This document shows positions 13,674 through 20,292 of a DNA stretch of 21,013 bases, one piece after another. The stretch covers positions 1-21,013 of the IMG/VR virus record IMGVR_UViG_3300042260_000847; one strand, given 5' to 3'. This stretch comes from a virus. The translations under genes and the position numbers were made by a program. The notes under the pieces were generated by a model. The model did no database searches, was not told the origin of the DNA, and was given only the letters and a program-made list of their open reading frames with translations. Within the stretch, counting starts at the first letter, position 1. Every line of letters starts with the position of its first letter.

Positions 13674-14989
13674 CCAACTTCACCCCCTCTGGCGCCCAGG
13701 CTGCGGCAATCCGTGAGATCAAGGCTTGGTTCGAAACCCGTACGCGGGAGCAGCAGGTGTTCCGGCTGTTCGGCTACGCGGGCAGCGGCAAATCCACCGT
13801 GTTGAAGTTTGCACTCGAGGAACTTGGGTTGTCTTCACATCGCAGTGTAAGGGATGGCACCTGTGTTCCAGGCGTTGTCACCGCAACCTTTACCGGTAAG
13901 GCGGCCTTGGTACTGACCCGAAAGGGGACACCTGCGCGCACCATTCATAGCCTGATCTATTCTGTGACTGAGTCCACCGAGGATGAAGTCGAGAAAGCTG
14001 CTCAGAAGGTGCGTGAGGCCGAGGTGAGCGTGCGCAGCCTGACCGGGTTTGATCGCACCGCGGCGGAAGCTGGGATCGAGGCGATGCGGCAGACACTTTC
14101 GCAGATGAAAAAGCCGCGTTTTGCGCTGAACCCACACAGTGACGCCGCAGATGCGAGGCTGATCGTGCTCGATGAGGTCTCGATGGTGGGCGAGGAGATG
14201 GCGCGTAACTTAATGAGCTTCAAAAAGCCCATTCTGGTCTTGGGCGACCCGGGCCAGTTGCCGCCTATCAAAGGGGAGGGGGCTTTCACCAATGTCGTAC
14301 CGGATGTGATGCTGATGGAGATCCATCGGCAGGCCGCGGAGAGTGCGATCATTCGCCTCGCGACCATGGCGCGGGAGGGACGGCCGATCGGCTTTGGCAC
14401 CTACGATGCGCATGTCGCCAAGATGTACAAAGCGGATATTTCGCCTGAGCAGGCGTTGCGCGGTGGGCAGCTGATCTGCGGGATGAACGCGACGCGGCTT
14501 CAGGTGAATAACGCGATGCGTGCCGCTGCGGGTTTGGCGGGCAGCCCCCTGCCATCGGGGGCTTCGGAGAAAATCATCTGCCTGAAAAACCAAAACGACA
14601 TCGGGCTGATCAACGGCATGTTTGTGACGCTTGAGGATATCGTGGACGAGGGCAGCCTCTACTTTTCTGCTGTGGTCACGGATGAAGAGGGGCGTCACGT
14701 TGGCCCGGCGGATTTCAAGGGGGCGCCGGGCCGCCTGCGGCTCTACAAGGGGCATTTTGAGGACCACATCGCCTTCGATCGACATCGTCATGATCGGGAT
14801 TGGAAGGAGAAAAAGCACCTGACGGAAGCCACCTTTGGTTGGGCGATCACCGCGCATAAGGCGCAGGGCTCGCAATGGGAGAATGTGATCGTTTGGGACG
14901 ATGGCTTGGGGCGCAGTGACCTCGACCGCCGCCGCTGGCTCTACACCGCGATTACCCGTGCCGAGCGCGGACTTGTGCTCTTGGCCTGA
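13670..14989 (+). CDS. RecD/Dda-like superfamily 1 DNA helicase
   Basis: The 439-residue protein starts at 13670 (MTNFTPSGAQ), overlapping the upstream stop as ATGA; an in-frame ATG at 13604 lies inside the previous gene and is rejected. Superfamily 1 motifs are in order: a Q-like motif at the start (SGAQAAAI), Walker A GYAGSGKST (35-43), Walker B LIVLDEVSMV (164-173), motif III LGDPGQLPPI (191-200), EIHRQA near 217-222, AITAHKAQGSQWENVIV (392-408), and YTAITRAERG (425-434). These match RecD2/Dda-type 5'-to-3' helicases, which unwind duplex at forks or strip bound proteins. It sits between the AcrVA2-like gene and the primase, and likely serves phage replication. No N-terminal accessory domain is present. 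Confidence 0.88.
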   Translation: MTNFTPSGAQAAAIREIKAWFETRTREQQVFRLFGYAGSGKSTVLKFALEELGLSSHRSVRDGTCVPGVVTATFTGKAALVLTRKGTPARTIHSLIYSVTESTEDEVEKAAQKVREAEVSVRSLTGFDRTAAEAGIEAMRQTLSQMKKPRFALNPHSDAADARLIVLDEVSMVGEEMARNLMSFKKPILVLGDPGQLPPIKGEGAFTNVVPDVMLMEIHRQAAESAIIRLATMAREGRPIGFGTYDAHVAKMYKADISPEQALRGGQLICGMNATRLQVNNAMRAAAGLAGSPLPSGASEKIICLKNQNDIGLINGMFVTLEDIVDEGSLYFSAVVTDEEGRHVGPADFKGAPGRLRLYKGHFEDHIAFDRHRHDRDWKEKKHLTEATFGWAITAHKAQGSQWENVIVWDDGLGRSDLDRRRWLYTAITRAERGLVLLA

Positions 14990-14997
14990 GGTTAACC

Positions 14998-17568
14998 ATG
15001 ATCGATTTGAACGATGTCTTTGTTGCGCCGCCCCGCCATGATCTGGGCGCGATCAAGGCGCGCCTAGCTGATACGGCCCGAGATTGGCTGCCATCGCTTT
15101 TTCCCGAGGCGCGGCTCACCTATGACAAGCGCGCCTTGCGTTGCGCCGATCTGTCCGGGCGCCGCGCCCGTGGGGAGGGCTCGTGCATCATTCACCTTGA
15201 TGGCCCTTATGCCGGGTGGGGGTTTGATTTTGCGACAGGCGAGCGGGCCGGCCCGATCGACATGATTTACCATGCCACAGGCCTGACGGAGGGTCGGCTT
15301 TTCGATGAAGCGGCGCGGTTGGCGCATCTGGAGCGGGATCTGACCAACAGGCCGCGGCCCATGACGCAGCCGCGCCCTGATCACAGTCTGGAAATTCGCC
15401 GCATTCTGGAAGATTGCGAACCGCTGGCGGGCAGCGTCGCGGAAACCTATCTGCGCGCGCGTGGGCTGCCTGCTCCAACCTCACCGGATTTGCTGTTTCA
15501 TCCGGATCTGACCGATTACGACAGCCGCCGGGGCTGGCCTGGAATAGTGGCGATCCCGCGTTTGGCAAATGGGGAAGCTGTCGGCGGCATTCACCGCACC
15601 TTTTTGCGCGATGATGGTCGCGGCAAGGCGCCAGCGGGCAAAAAGATGCTGGGCACGATCGCAGAAGGAGCGGCTCGGTTGTTTCCGATGCCTGAGGATG
15701 GTCATCTTGGCGTGGCGGAGGGGATCGAGACCGCGTTGGCGGCACAGGCCATATTTGGTACGCCAGTTTGGGCGGCGCTCTCGGCCGATGGGCTGGCAAG
15801 GTTCAAATGGCCGGAGGGTACGCGTCGGGTCACAATTTACGCCGATGCTGGGGATGTCGGGCGGCAGGCTGCTGCGACACTCTCGGATCGTCTGAACATC
15901 GCCGACATTCCGAATGAAATTCTGCACCCGCTGCATGGCGATGATTTCAACGACGATCTGCAGAAGGGGGTAACGCAGGCGGATTACGCCGCTGTGGCCA
16001 CGTGCGCTGACGCATTGCCTGCCATTGATGCCCGCGGTGAAGACGCCACAGTCGGTAAGCCTGACAAACCTGCGGAGGCTCTCTCCAGCGCCACCGAGGC
16101 GCTGTCAAACCCACCGGATTTAACAGCCCTTGGCACGCTGATGGGGCGCATTGTCAAAGCGCGGCTCGAGCCGATGGAAGAACGTCATGTGCTGTCCTTG
16201 GTCAAGGCGCGCAGTGGCATTGCCATGTCGATCCTCGAAAAGCAGCTTGGGGTATTGCGGCGGCGGCTCAGCAGCACGGGTGATCTTACGAAACCGACTG
16301 TGCGCCCGGCTTGGGCGAACCGACTGAGGCTCGATCTGTCTGGCACGCCGGAGCGCAACGAGGCCAATGTCATCATAGCCCTCACCTCAGACGCGGCCTT
16401 CGCGGGTACCATCGCGTTCGATGAATTCCGTCAGGAAGTGGTCTTGATGCGCGCCGCCCCCTGGGATGAGGCCGAGTGTGTCTATCCGCGCCCGTGGGAG
16501 GACAGCGACGATATTCGGCTCGCCGAATGGCTGCAGCACCGCGAGGTGAATGTGGCCCCGCTCGTCGTGGGGCGCTCTGTGGGTGCCGTTGCGCGCGAAA
16601 CCCGTATCCATCCGGTGCGCGCCTATCTCGATATGCTCACATGGGACGGCACGTCGCGCGTTGAGGCCTGGACCAGCCGTTATCTCGGCGCCGAGCCCAC
16701 CGATCTGACCCATGCCATGGGCAGCCTGTGGCTGATCTCGGCGGTGGCACGTGTTTATCGCCCGGGCGTGAAGGCTGACCACATGCTGATCCTCGAAGGC
16801 GAACAGGGCGCGCGCAAATCCACCGCGCTGAAAATTCTCTCAGGCGAGGATTGGTTTACGGATGAGTTGCCCGACCTTGGCTCCAAGGACGCGGCCATTC
16901 ACATGCAGGGTGTCTGGATTGTCGAAATCGCGGAACTCGACGCCATCGGTCGGGCGGAGGTCTCGCGCATCAAGGCTTTTCTAACTCGCACGACAGATCG
17001 GTTTCGGCCGCCCTATGGTCGCCATACCGTCGAGATCAAGCGGCAATGCGTCTTCGCGGGCACCGTCAACCCCGACACCTACCTGCGCGATGAAACCGGC
17101 AACCGCCGTTTCTGGCCGATCAGGTGCGGCACCATCGATATCGAAGCGCTGCGCCGGGACCGCGATCAGCTTTGGGCAGAGGCCACGGCGCGGTTTAAGG
17201 AAGGGGCAATTTGGTGGATTGAGGACAAGGATCTGCTGAAATCTGCGCGTGAAGAGCAGGATAAACGCTACCAGTCCGATGCTTGGGATGGGCTCATTGA
17301 ACACTGGTTGACGCATGAGGTTTGTGTGGTGGGAGGCAGCTATTCATCCTTCGATCCCCCACGGCGTGAAAGCGTTCCGCGTCGGGTACCGAAACGCGAT
17401 GTGTCTGTAGGTGAGATATTGGAAGAAGCCATCGGCGCCGAACCGGCAAGATGGACCCGTACGGATCAGATGCGGGTGTCTGGGTATCTCAAGAAGAAGG
17501 GCTGGGAGCGCTATCAGCGACGTGAAGGTGACGAGCGAGAATGGCGATATCGTTGGCCGACCGAATAG
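14998..17568 (+). CDS. TOPRIM primase fused to VapE-type helicase
   Basis: The 856-residue protein starts eight bases after the helicase stop. An N-terminal segment (about 20-115) carries GPYAGWGFDFATGERAGPID, as in primase DNA-binding parts. The TOPRIM-like domain is at about 235-320, with VAEGIETALAAQ (Glu241) and IYADAGDVGRQAA (Asp283, Asp286). A linker leads to a C-terminal VapE domain. That part has LTWDGTSRVE (547-556), a Walker A variant EGEQGARKST (600-609), IVEIAELDAI as Walker B (641-650), AFLTRTTDRFRPPYGR, and the sensor-like FAGTVNPDTYLRDETGNRRF. VapE proteins are superfamily 3-like helicases. Fusion to a TOPRIM domain makes this a one-protein primase-helicase for starting replication, next to the iteron array at 17630. 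A terminator follows 30 bases after the stop. Confidence 0.88.
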   Translation: MIDLNDVFVAPPRHDLGAIKARLADTARDWLPSLFPEARLTYDKRALRCADLSGRRARGEGSCIIHLDGPYAGWGFDFATGERAGPIDMIYHATGLTEGRLFDEAARLAHLERDLTNRPRPMTQPRPDHSLEIRRILEDCEPLAGSVAETYLRARGLPAPTSPDLLFHPDLTDYDSRRGWPGIVAIPRLANGEAVGGIHRTFLRDDGRGKAPAGKKMLGTIAEGAARLFPMPEDGHLGVAEGIETALAAQAIFGTPVWAALSADGLARFKWPEGTRRVTIYADAGDVGRQAAATLSDRLNIADIPNEILHPLHGDDFNDDLQKGVTQADYAAVATCADALPAIDARGEDATVGKPDKPAEALSSATEALSNPPDLTALGTLMGRIVKARLEPMEERHVLSLVKARSGIAMSILEKQLGVLRRRLSSTGDLTKPTVRPAWANRLRLDLSGTPERNEANVIIALTSDAAFAGTIAFDEFRQEVVLMRAAPWDEAECVYPRPWEDSDDIRLAEWLQHREVNVAPLVVGRSVGAVARETRIHPVRAYLDMLTWDGTSRVEAWTSRYLGAEPTDLTHAMGSLWLISAVARVYRPGVKADHMLILEGEQGARKSTALKILSGEDWFTDELPDLGSKDAAIHMQGVWIVEIAELDAIGRAEVSRIKAFLTRTTDRFRPPYGRHTVEIKRQCVFAGTVNPDTYLRDETGNRRFWPIRCGTIDIEALRRDRDQLWAEATARFKEGAIWWIEDKDLLKSAREEQDKRYQSDAWDGLIEHWLTHEVCVVGGSYSSFDPPRRESVPRRVPKRDVSVGEILEEAIGAEPARWTRTDQMRVSGYLKKKGWERYQRREGDEREWRYRWPTE

Positions 17569-17598
17569 CGCCAACGGCATAATTCAGAACACCATCAT

Positions 17599-17629
17599 GG
17601 GGCGTCCAAGCTGGGCGCCCCTTCGTTTT
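17599..17629 (+). terminator. Rho-independent terminator of the early operon
   Basis: GGGGCGTCCA (17599-17608) pairs with TGGGCGCCCC (17612-17621) across an AGC loop, ten pairs including one G-T, followed by TTCGTTTT. It lies 30 bases after the primase-helicase stop and ends the long rightward operon. Confidence 0.9.
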
Positions 17630-17893
17630 GTCACCAACCCGTAACTGTCACCGACCTCGGTGAAGGATGGTGACCGGAAAAATGATTTAAAAACAACGCT
17701 GTCACCAACGTCACCAACCTAACGTCGATCTTCTACTCTTATCCATATATGTGTGTGTTTTCTCTCCTGTACCGCTCTCTTCATACATACAAAGTATTTG
17801 GTTGGTGACGTTAGTGACGTTGGTGACAACATTGTTTTTGCAGGGTAATTTTTGTCACCAACCCCCCTATGAGGTTGGTGACAGGTTGGTGAC
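17630..17893. repeat. Iteron-like array of 9 bp repeats, candidate replication origin
   Basis: GTCACCAAC lies at 17630-17638, 17701-17709, 17710-17718 and 17854-17862. Its complement GTTGGTGAC lies at 17801-17809, 17819-17827, 17874-17882 and 17885-17893. One-mismatch copies are at 17647-17655, 17666-17674 and 17810-17818. The tandem pair at 17701 and the triple at 17801 are inverted, forming a 19 bp near-perfect inverted repeat around an AT-rich core. That core holds TTATCCATA (17739-17747), one base off the DnaA box. 17854-17882 can form a 10 bp hairpin. No credible gene overlaps. Confidence 0.75.
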
Positions 17894-17926
17894 AGGCAGC
17901 GACAACCACACGACCGGGGAATTTCC

Positions 17927-17955
17927 TTGTTCCTACGAGTCCAGCACGGTAAATT
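17927..17955 (+). promoter_or_regulatory. Candidate promoter for the RuvC-like gene
   Basis: TTGTTC (17927-17932) is followed after 17 bases by TAAATT (17950-17955). It faces rightward, just after the last iteron-like repeat and 47 bases before the resolvase ATG. A new promoter is expected here because the previous operon ends at a terminator. Confidence 0.35.
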
Positions 17956-18002
17956 TGCGATGACCAAAGCCGAAGGCCCACTCTCATCCGTGAGCCTTCA
18001 CC

Positions 18003-18521
18003 ATGAACACAGAAAACCTGATCCCCGCTCAGCCGCTGCCCAATGCTTTTGGCGGCGCGAAAGCTATTCTCGCGCTTGATCTCGGCACGACCACTGGTTG
18101 GGCGTTGCGGGGCTTGGACGGCCTGATCACCAGCGGTACGGCAAGCTTCAAGCCCGGCCGCTACGACGGCGGTGGTATGCGCTACCTGCGGTTCACGAAT
18201 TGGCTGACGGAAGTCGACCGCCTGTCCGGTCCGATCGCCTCCATCTGGTTCGAAGAAGTGCGTCGGCACGCGGGCACTGACGCGGCCCACGTCTACGGCG
18301 GTTTGATGGCAACACTGACCGCCTGGGCCGAGTTGCGCGGCATTCCCTATCAGGGTGTGCCCGTTGGCACGATCAAGCGCCACGCCACCGGCAAGGGTAA
18401 CGCGCCGAAGCAAGCGATGATCGCCGCCGCACATCAGCGCGGGTTCAGCCCGGCCGACGACAATGAGGCGGACGCCATTGCCATCTTGCTCTGGGCCATC
18501 GAGACTGGAGGGCTGGCGTGA
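18003..18521 (+). CDS. RuvC-like Holliday junction resolvase
   Basis: The 172-residue protein has an RNase H-fold core: Asp26 in ILALDLGTTTGWAL, Glu84 in IWFEEVRRHAG, and a C-terminal acidic cluster ADDNEADAIAILLWA with Asp152/Asp153 and Asp157. These are the expected metal ligands of RuvC-type nucleases. VYGGLMATLTAWAE and VPVGTIKRHATGKGNAPKQ match the region of phage RuvC-like enzymes. It probably cuts four-way junctions, or branched replication intermediates before packaging. The ATG at 18003 has only a weak GAG ribosome site. It is the first gene after the repeat array and begins a second rightward group; its stop overlaps the following start. Confidence 0.85.
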   Translation: MNTENLIPAQPLPNAFGGAKAILALDLGTTTGWALRGLDGLITSGTASFKPGRYDGGGMRYLRFTNWLTEVDRLSGPIASIWFEEVRRHAGTDAAHVYGGLMATLTAWAELRGIPYQGVPVGTIKRHATGKGNAPKQAMIAAAHQRGFSPADDNEADAIAILLWAIETGGLA

Positions 18522-18724
18522 TGGGAATGCGATTTACTCCCAAAGGCTATGGCGGCCAACGCCGCTCGCCAGATGAAGTCAAACGCGATGGCTGGCACGA
18601 ACAAGGCCTCCTGGCCGTCAGTGTCGATGACCACCGGTTGACCTGGCCTGAGCGCGAACTTGTCGAGCAATTGGGCGCAAAGCTCTACGGCCAGCGGCCT
18701 GTGGGGGAGAGGCATCATGGCTGA
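18521..18724 (+). CDS. Small conserved phage protein of unknown function
   Basis: The 67-residue protein begins at the ATG at 18521, with GGAGGG eight bases upstream, overlapping the resolvase stop by one base; a GTG at 18518 is an alternative start. It reads MGMRFTPKGYGGQRRSPDEV and WHEQGLLAVSVDDHRLTWPE, then a short helix. No motif is recognised. The WPEREL...LGxKLYG end suggests a small folded domain. It is translationally linked on both sides, to the resolvase before it and the DUF6362 gene after it, which it overlaps by eight bases. Confidence 0.65.
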   Translation: MGMRFTPKGYGGQRRSPDEVKRDGWHEQGLLAVSVDDHRLTWPERELVEQLGAKLYGQRPVGERHHG

Positions 18725-19145
18725 AATAAGCTGGACCCGCGCGATGGCGGCTGACCGATTGGAACTGGCAGCAGAGGTGATGAGATCCCTGCCGCCGGTG
18801 CGGCCGCAGGGGTATGGCAGTACTTGGCCGGAATTCTTGCAGAGCTTTGCCGATCAGGTTGAGCAAACACCCCGAATGCGCCGACCACTGCCTTCGCCAA
18901 GGATGATCTCTGAAGCCGATGAGGCCATGCTTTGGCTGCGCTGGGTTGAGAAAGACATCGGGCAGATCCTTTGGTCGCGGGCAAATCGAACCCCTTGGAA
19001 AGCAATCTGTTGGGGGCAGGGGCTCAGCCGGGCAGCTGCCAACCGAAAGCATGACTATGGGCTCGCGGTGATCGTCTGGAGGCTCAATGGCAAAACCGTG
19101 CCACTAAAGCGGTCTATTGCGTATGTAATCGGCCAGACGATTTGA
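18717..19145 (+). CDS. DUF6362-like helix-turn-helix protein
   Basis: The 142-residue protein starts at 18717 (MAEISWTRAM), with GGAGAGG about seven bases upstream; an in-frame ATG at 18660 lies inside the previous gene. The N-terminal part carries WPEFLQSFADQVEQ. The C-terminal part is a helix-turn-helix-like segment: RMISEADEAMLWLRWVEKDI, LWSRANRTPWKAICWGQGLS, then RAAANRKHDYGLAVIVWRLN. This is the pattern of DUF6362 proteins, which I recall as resembling small DNA-binding regulators in prophage regions. No function is established. A perfect seven-pair hairpin lies eight bases after the stop. Confidence 0.7.
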   Translation: MAEISWTRAMAADRLELAAEVMRSLPPVRPQGYGSTWPEFLQSFADQVEQTPRMRRPLPSPRMISEADEAMLWLRWVEKDIGQILWSRANRTPWKAICWGQGLSRAAANRKHDYGLAVIVWRLNGKTVPLKRSIAYVIGQTI

Positions 19146-19153
19146 GGAGGCCT

Positions 19154-19173
19154 GCCACGCGTCACAGCGTGGC
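19154..19173 (+). terminator. Hairpin at the end of the resolvase group
   Basis: GCCACGC (19154-19160) pairs perfectly with GCGTGGC (19167-19173) across a GTCACA loop. It follows the DUF6362 gene by eight bases. No T-run follows directly, so it may be a weak terminator or an RNA-stabilising stem. Confidence 0.4.
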
Positions 19174-19184
19174 GACCTCAGTGC

Positions 19185-19220
19185 TTGTCGGTTTTCGCGA
19201 TTTCGTGTATACATATGTAT
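19185..19220 (+). promoter_or_regulatory. Promoter and palindromic operator of the toxin-antitoxin pair
   Basis: TTGTCG (19185-19190) is followed after 17 bases by TATACA (19208-19213), a good -10. ATACATATGTAT (19209-19220) is a perfect 12 bp palindrome lying over the -10 box, within a wider imperfect GTG...CAC frame. Autorepression through such a site is usual for AbrB/MazE-type antitoxins. Confidence 0.6.
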
Positions 19221-19238
19221 CACCTTTGAGAGCTCGTC

Positions 19239-19463
19239 ATGTTTGCAACCCGTATCCGGAAAGTTGGCAATTCCGCCGTTGTCACGCTTTCGAGCGAAAT
19301 GCTTGCGGCACTCGACGCGCGTGAGGGGGACATGGTCTATCTGGTGCGTGGGGATGATGGCAGCTTGAAGATCACGCCGCATGACCCAGAGTTGGCTGCG
19401 GCACTCGCGGCCGCGCAGATTGTCATGGATGAGAATCGCGACATGCTGCAGGCGCTTGCGTGA
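19239..19463 (+). CDS. AbrB/MazE-type antitoxin
   Basis: The 74-residue protein has the swapped-hairpin AbrB/MazE DNA-binding fold over residues 1-48: TRIRKVGNSAVVTLSSEMLA, then LDAREGDMVYLV and SLKITPHDP. A helical tail (50-74, ELAAALAAAQIVMDENRDML) is the likely toxin-binding part. The spacing and the RKVGNS motif are diagnostic. The product probably neutralises the downstream Doc toxin and represses the shared promoter through the palindrome at 19209-19220. Its ribosome site is weak (GAGAG before the ATG). Its stop overlaps the GTG start of the toxin, the usual coupling in type II modules. Confidence 0.88.
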   Translation: MFATRIRKVGNSAVVTLSSEMLAALDAREGDMVYLVRGDDGSLKITPHDPELAAALAAAQIVMDENRDMLQALA

Positions 19464-19852
19464 GATCTTTCCTGTGGGTGCCGCTGCAGGCGGTTATTGT
19501 TATTCATGATCGCCAAATTGCGCGGCACGGCGGTGCGCCAGGTATTCGTGACCTTGGCTTGCTCGAAGGCGCTATACAGCGCCCCCGGAACAAGGCGTCT
19601 GACCCGGCGACAAGTCTTGATGAACTGGCTGCGGCCTACGCTTTCGAGATTGTGACGATGCATCCCTTTGTCGACGGCAACAAGCGCACGGCCTTCGCGG
19701 CCACTGCAGCCTTCCTGCGGCTCAATGGCTATGGGTTTCGCCCTGATCCCTTTGAGGGAGTGCGCGCGATGGAAGACCTCGCCAGCGGGGCACTTGGCGA
19801 GGGTGAATTTGCAACGTGGTTGTCAGGCTTGATGACACGACTGGACAGGTAA
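19460..19852 (+). CDS. doc: Doc-type toxin (Fic/Doc family, death on curing)
   Basis: The 130-residue protein starts at a GTG overlapping the antitoxin stop as GTGA. It has the Doc architecture: an N-terminal strand and helix with IHDRQIARHGGAPGIRDLGL and LEGAI, then the catalytic loop HPFVDGNKRTAFAATAAFLR (His68 onward). The HxFxDxNKR form is typical of Doc rather than of AMP-transferring Fic proteins, which end NGR. Doc of phage P1 phosphorylates elongation factor Tu and stops translation; the same activity is likely here. P1 Doc is paired with Phd, whereas this one is paired with an AbrB/MazE-type antitoxin. It should stabilise the element after integration. Confidence 0.88.
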   Translation: MRSFLWVPLQAVIVIHDRQIARHGGAPGIRDLGLLEGAIQRPRNKASDPATSLDELAAAYAFEIVTMHPFVDGNKRTAFAATAAFLRLNGYGFRPDPFEGVRAMEDLASGALGEGEFATWLSGLMTRLDR

Positions 19853-20292
19853 TCTCCCGACTGCTTGTCAAGATATTTTTGGACCGTGAGACATTTTTTG
19901 GTGAGACATCGTAGTGCGAGACAAATCTCTTTGAAGGGGCTATTAGAACGATATGTTGCCCGTGGTGTGAATGGACGCGGACGCGGACGCGGGCGAGGGT
20001 TCGGGGTGGTTTTCAAGAGGGCAACTGGTGACCGGCTTCTCCAAAAAAACTGTCTCCGATCAAAATGTTGATACTCGCAAGCCATTGAAATTGAACGGGT
20101 CCCTCCTGTTTGTAGCCGTATTCGGGGGGGCGAGGCCCGAGGGTTTCCCAGTGACACCCTGAAAAATACCCGTTTCGTTTCGCTTTGACACGAACCCCAA
20201 CAAAACAAAGGCCTGAGGGCCTGACAAACCACGCCTGAACCGAAACGGGGATCCGACCCCATTTCGCTTTCATGCACCTCAAGGACATCACC
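19853..20292. other. Structured non-coding leader and repeat stretch
   Basis: No gene is convincing over these 440 bases. A 63-codon rightward frame at 19971-20162 has no ribosome site and an odd start (MDADADAGEG) made from GGACGC repeats. The stretch holds GTGAGACAT at 19886-19894 and 19901-19909, a related GTGCGAGACA at 19915-19924, and three tandem GGACGC units around 19975-19992. It also has a small hairpin at 20209-20222 and a larger one at 20241-20266. Confidence 0.45.
20241..20266 (+). promoter_or_regulatory. Hairpin just upstream of the methyltransferase gene
   Basis: CGAAACGGGG (20241-20250) pairs with CCCCATTTCG (20257-20266) over a six-base loop, nine pairs with one C-A mismatch. 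It ends 27 bases before the chosen start at 20293, so it lies in the leader RNA. It could affect translation or end some transcripts. Confidence 0.4.

Noticed and set aside
17751-17963. A 70-codon rightward frame through the repeat array
   Set aside because: It is built from the GTTGGTGAC repeats and AT-rich core, has no ribosome site and no protein-like composition. The repeats occur in both orientations and different frames, so they are not kept for coding.
19971-20162. A 63-codon frame starting MDADADAGEG
   Set aside because: The start is made by GGACGC tandem repeats, there is no ribosome site and no family match comes to mind. Kept only as part of the non-coding leader.
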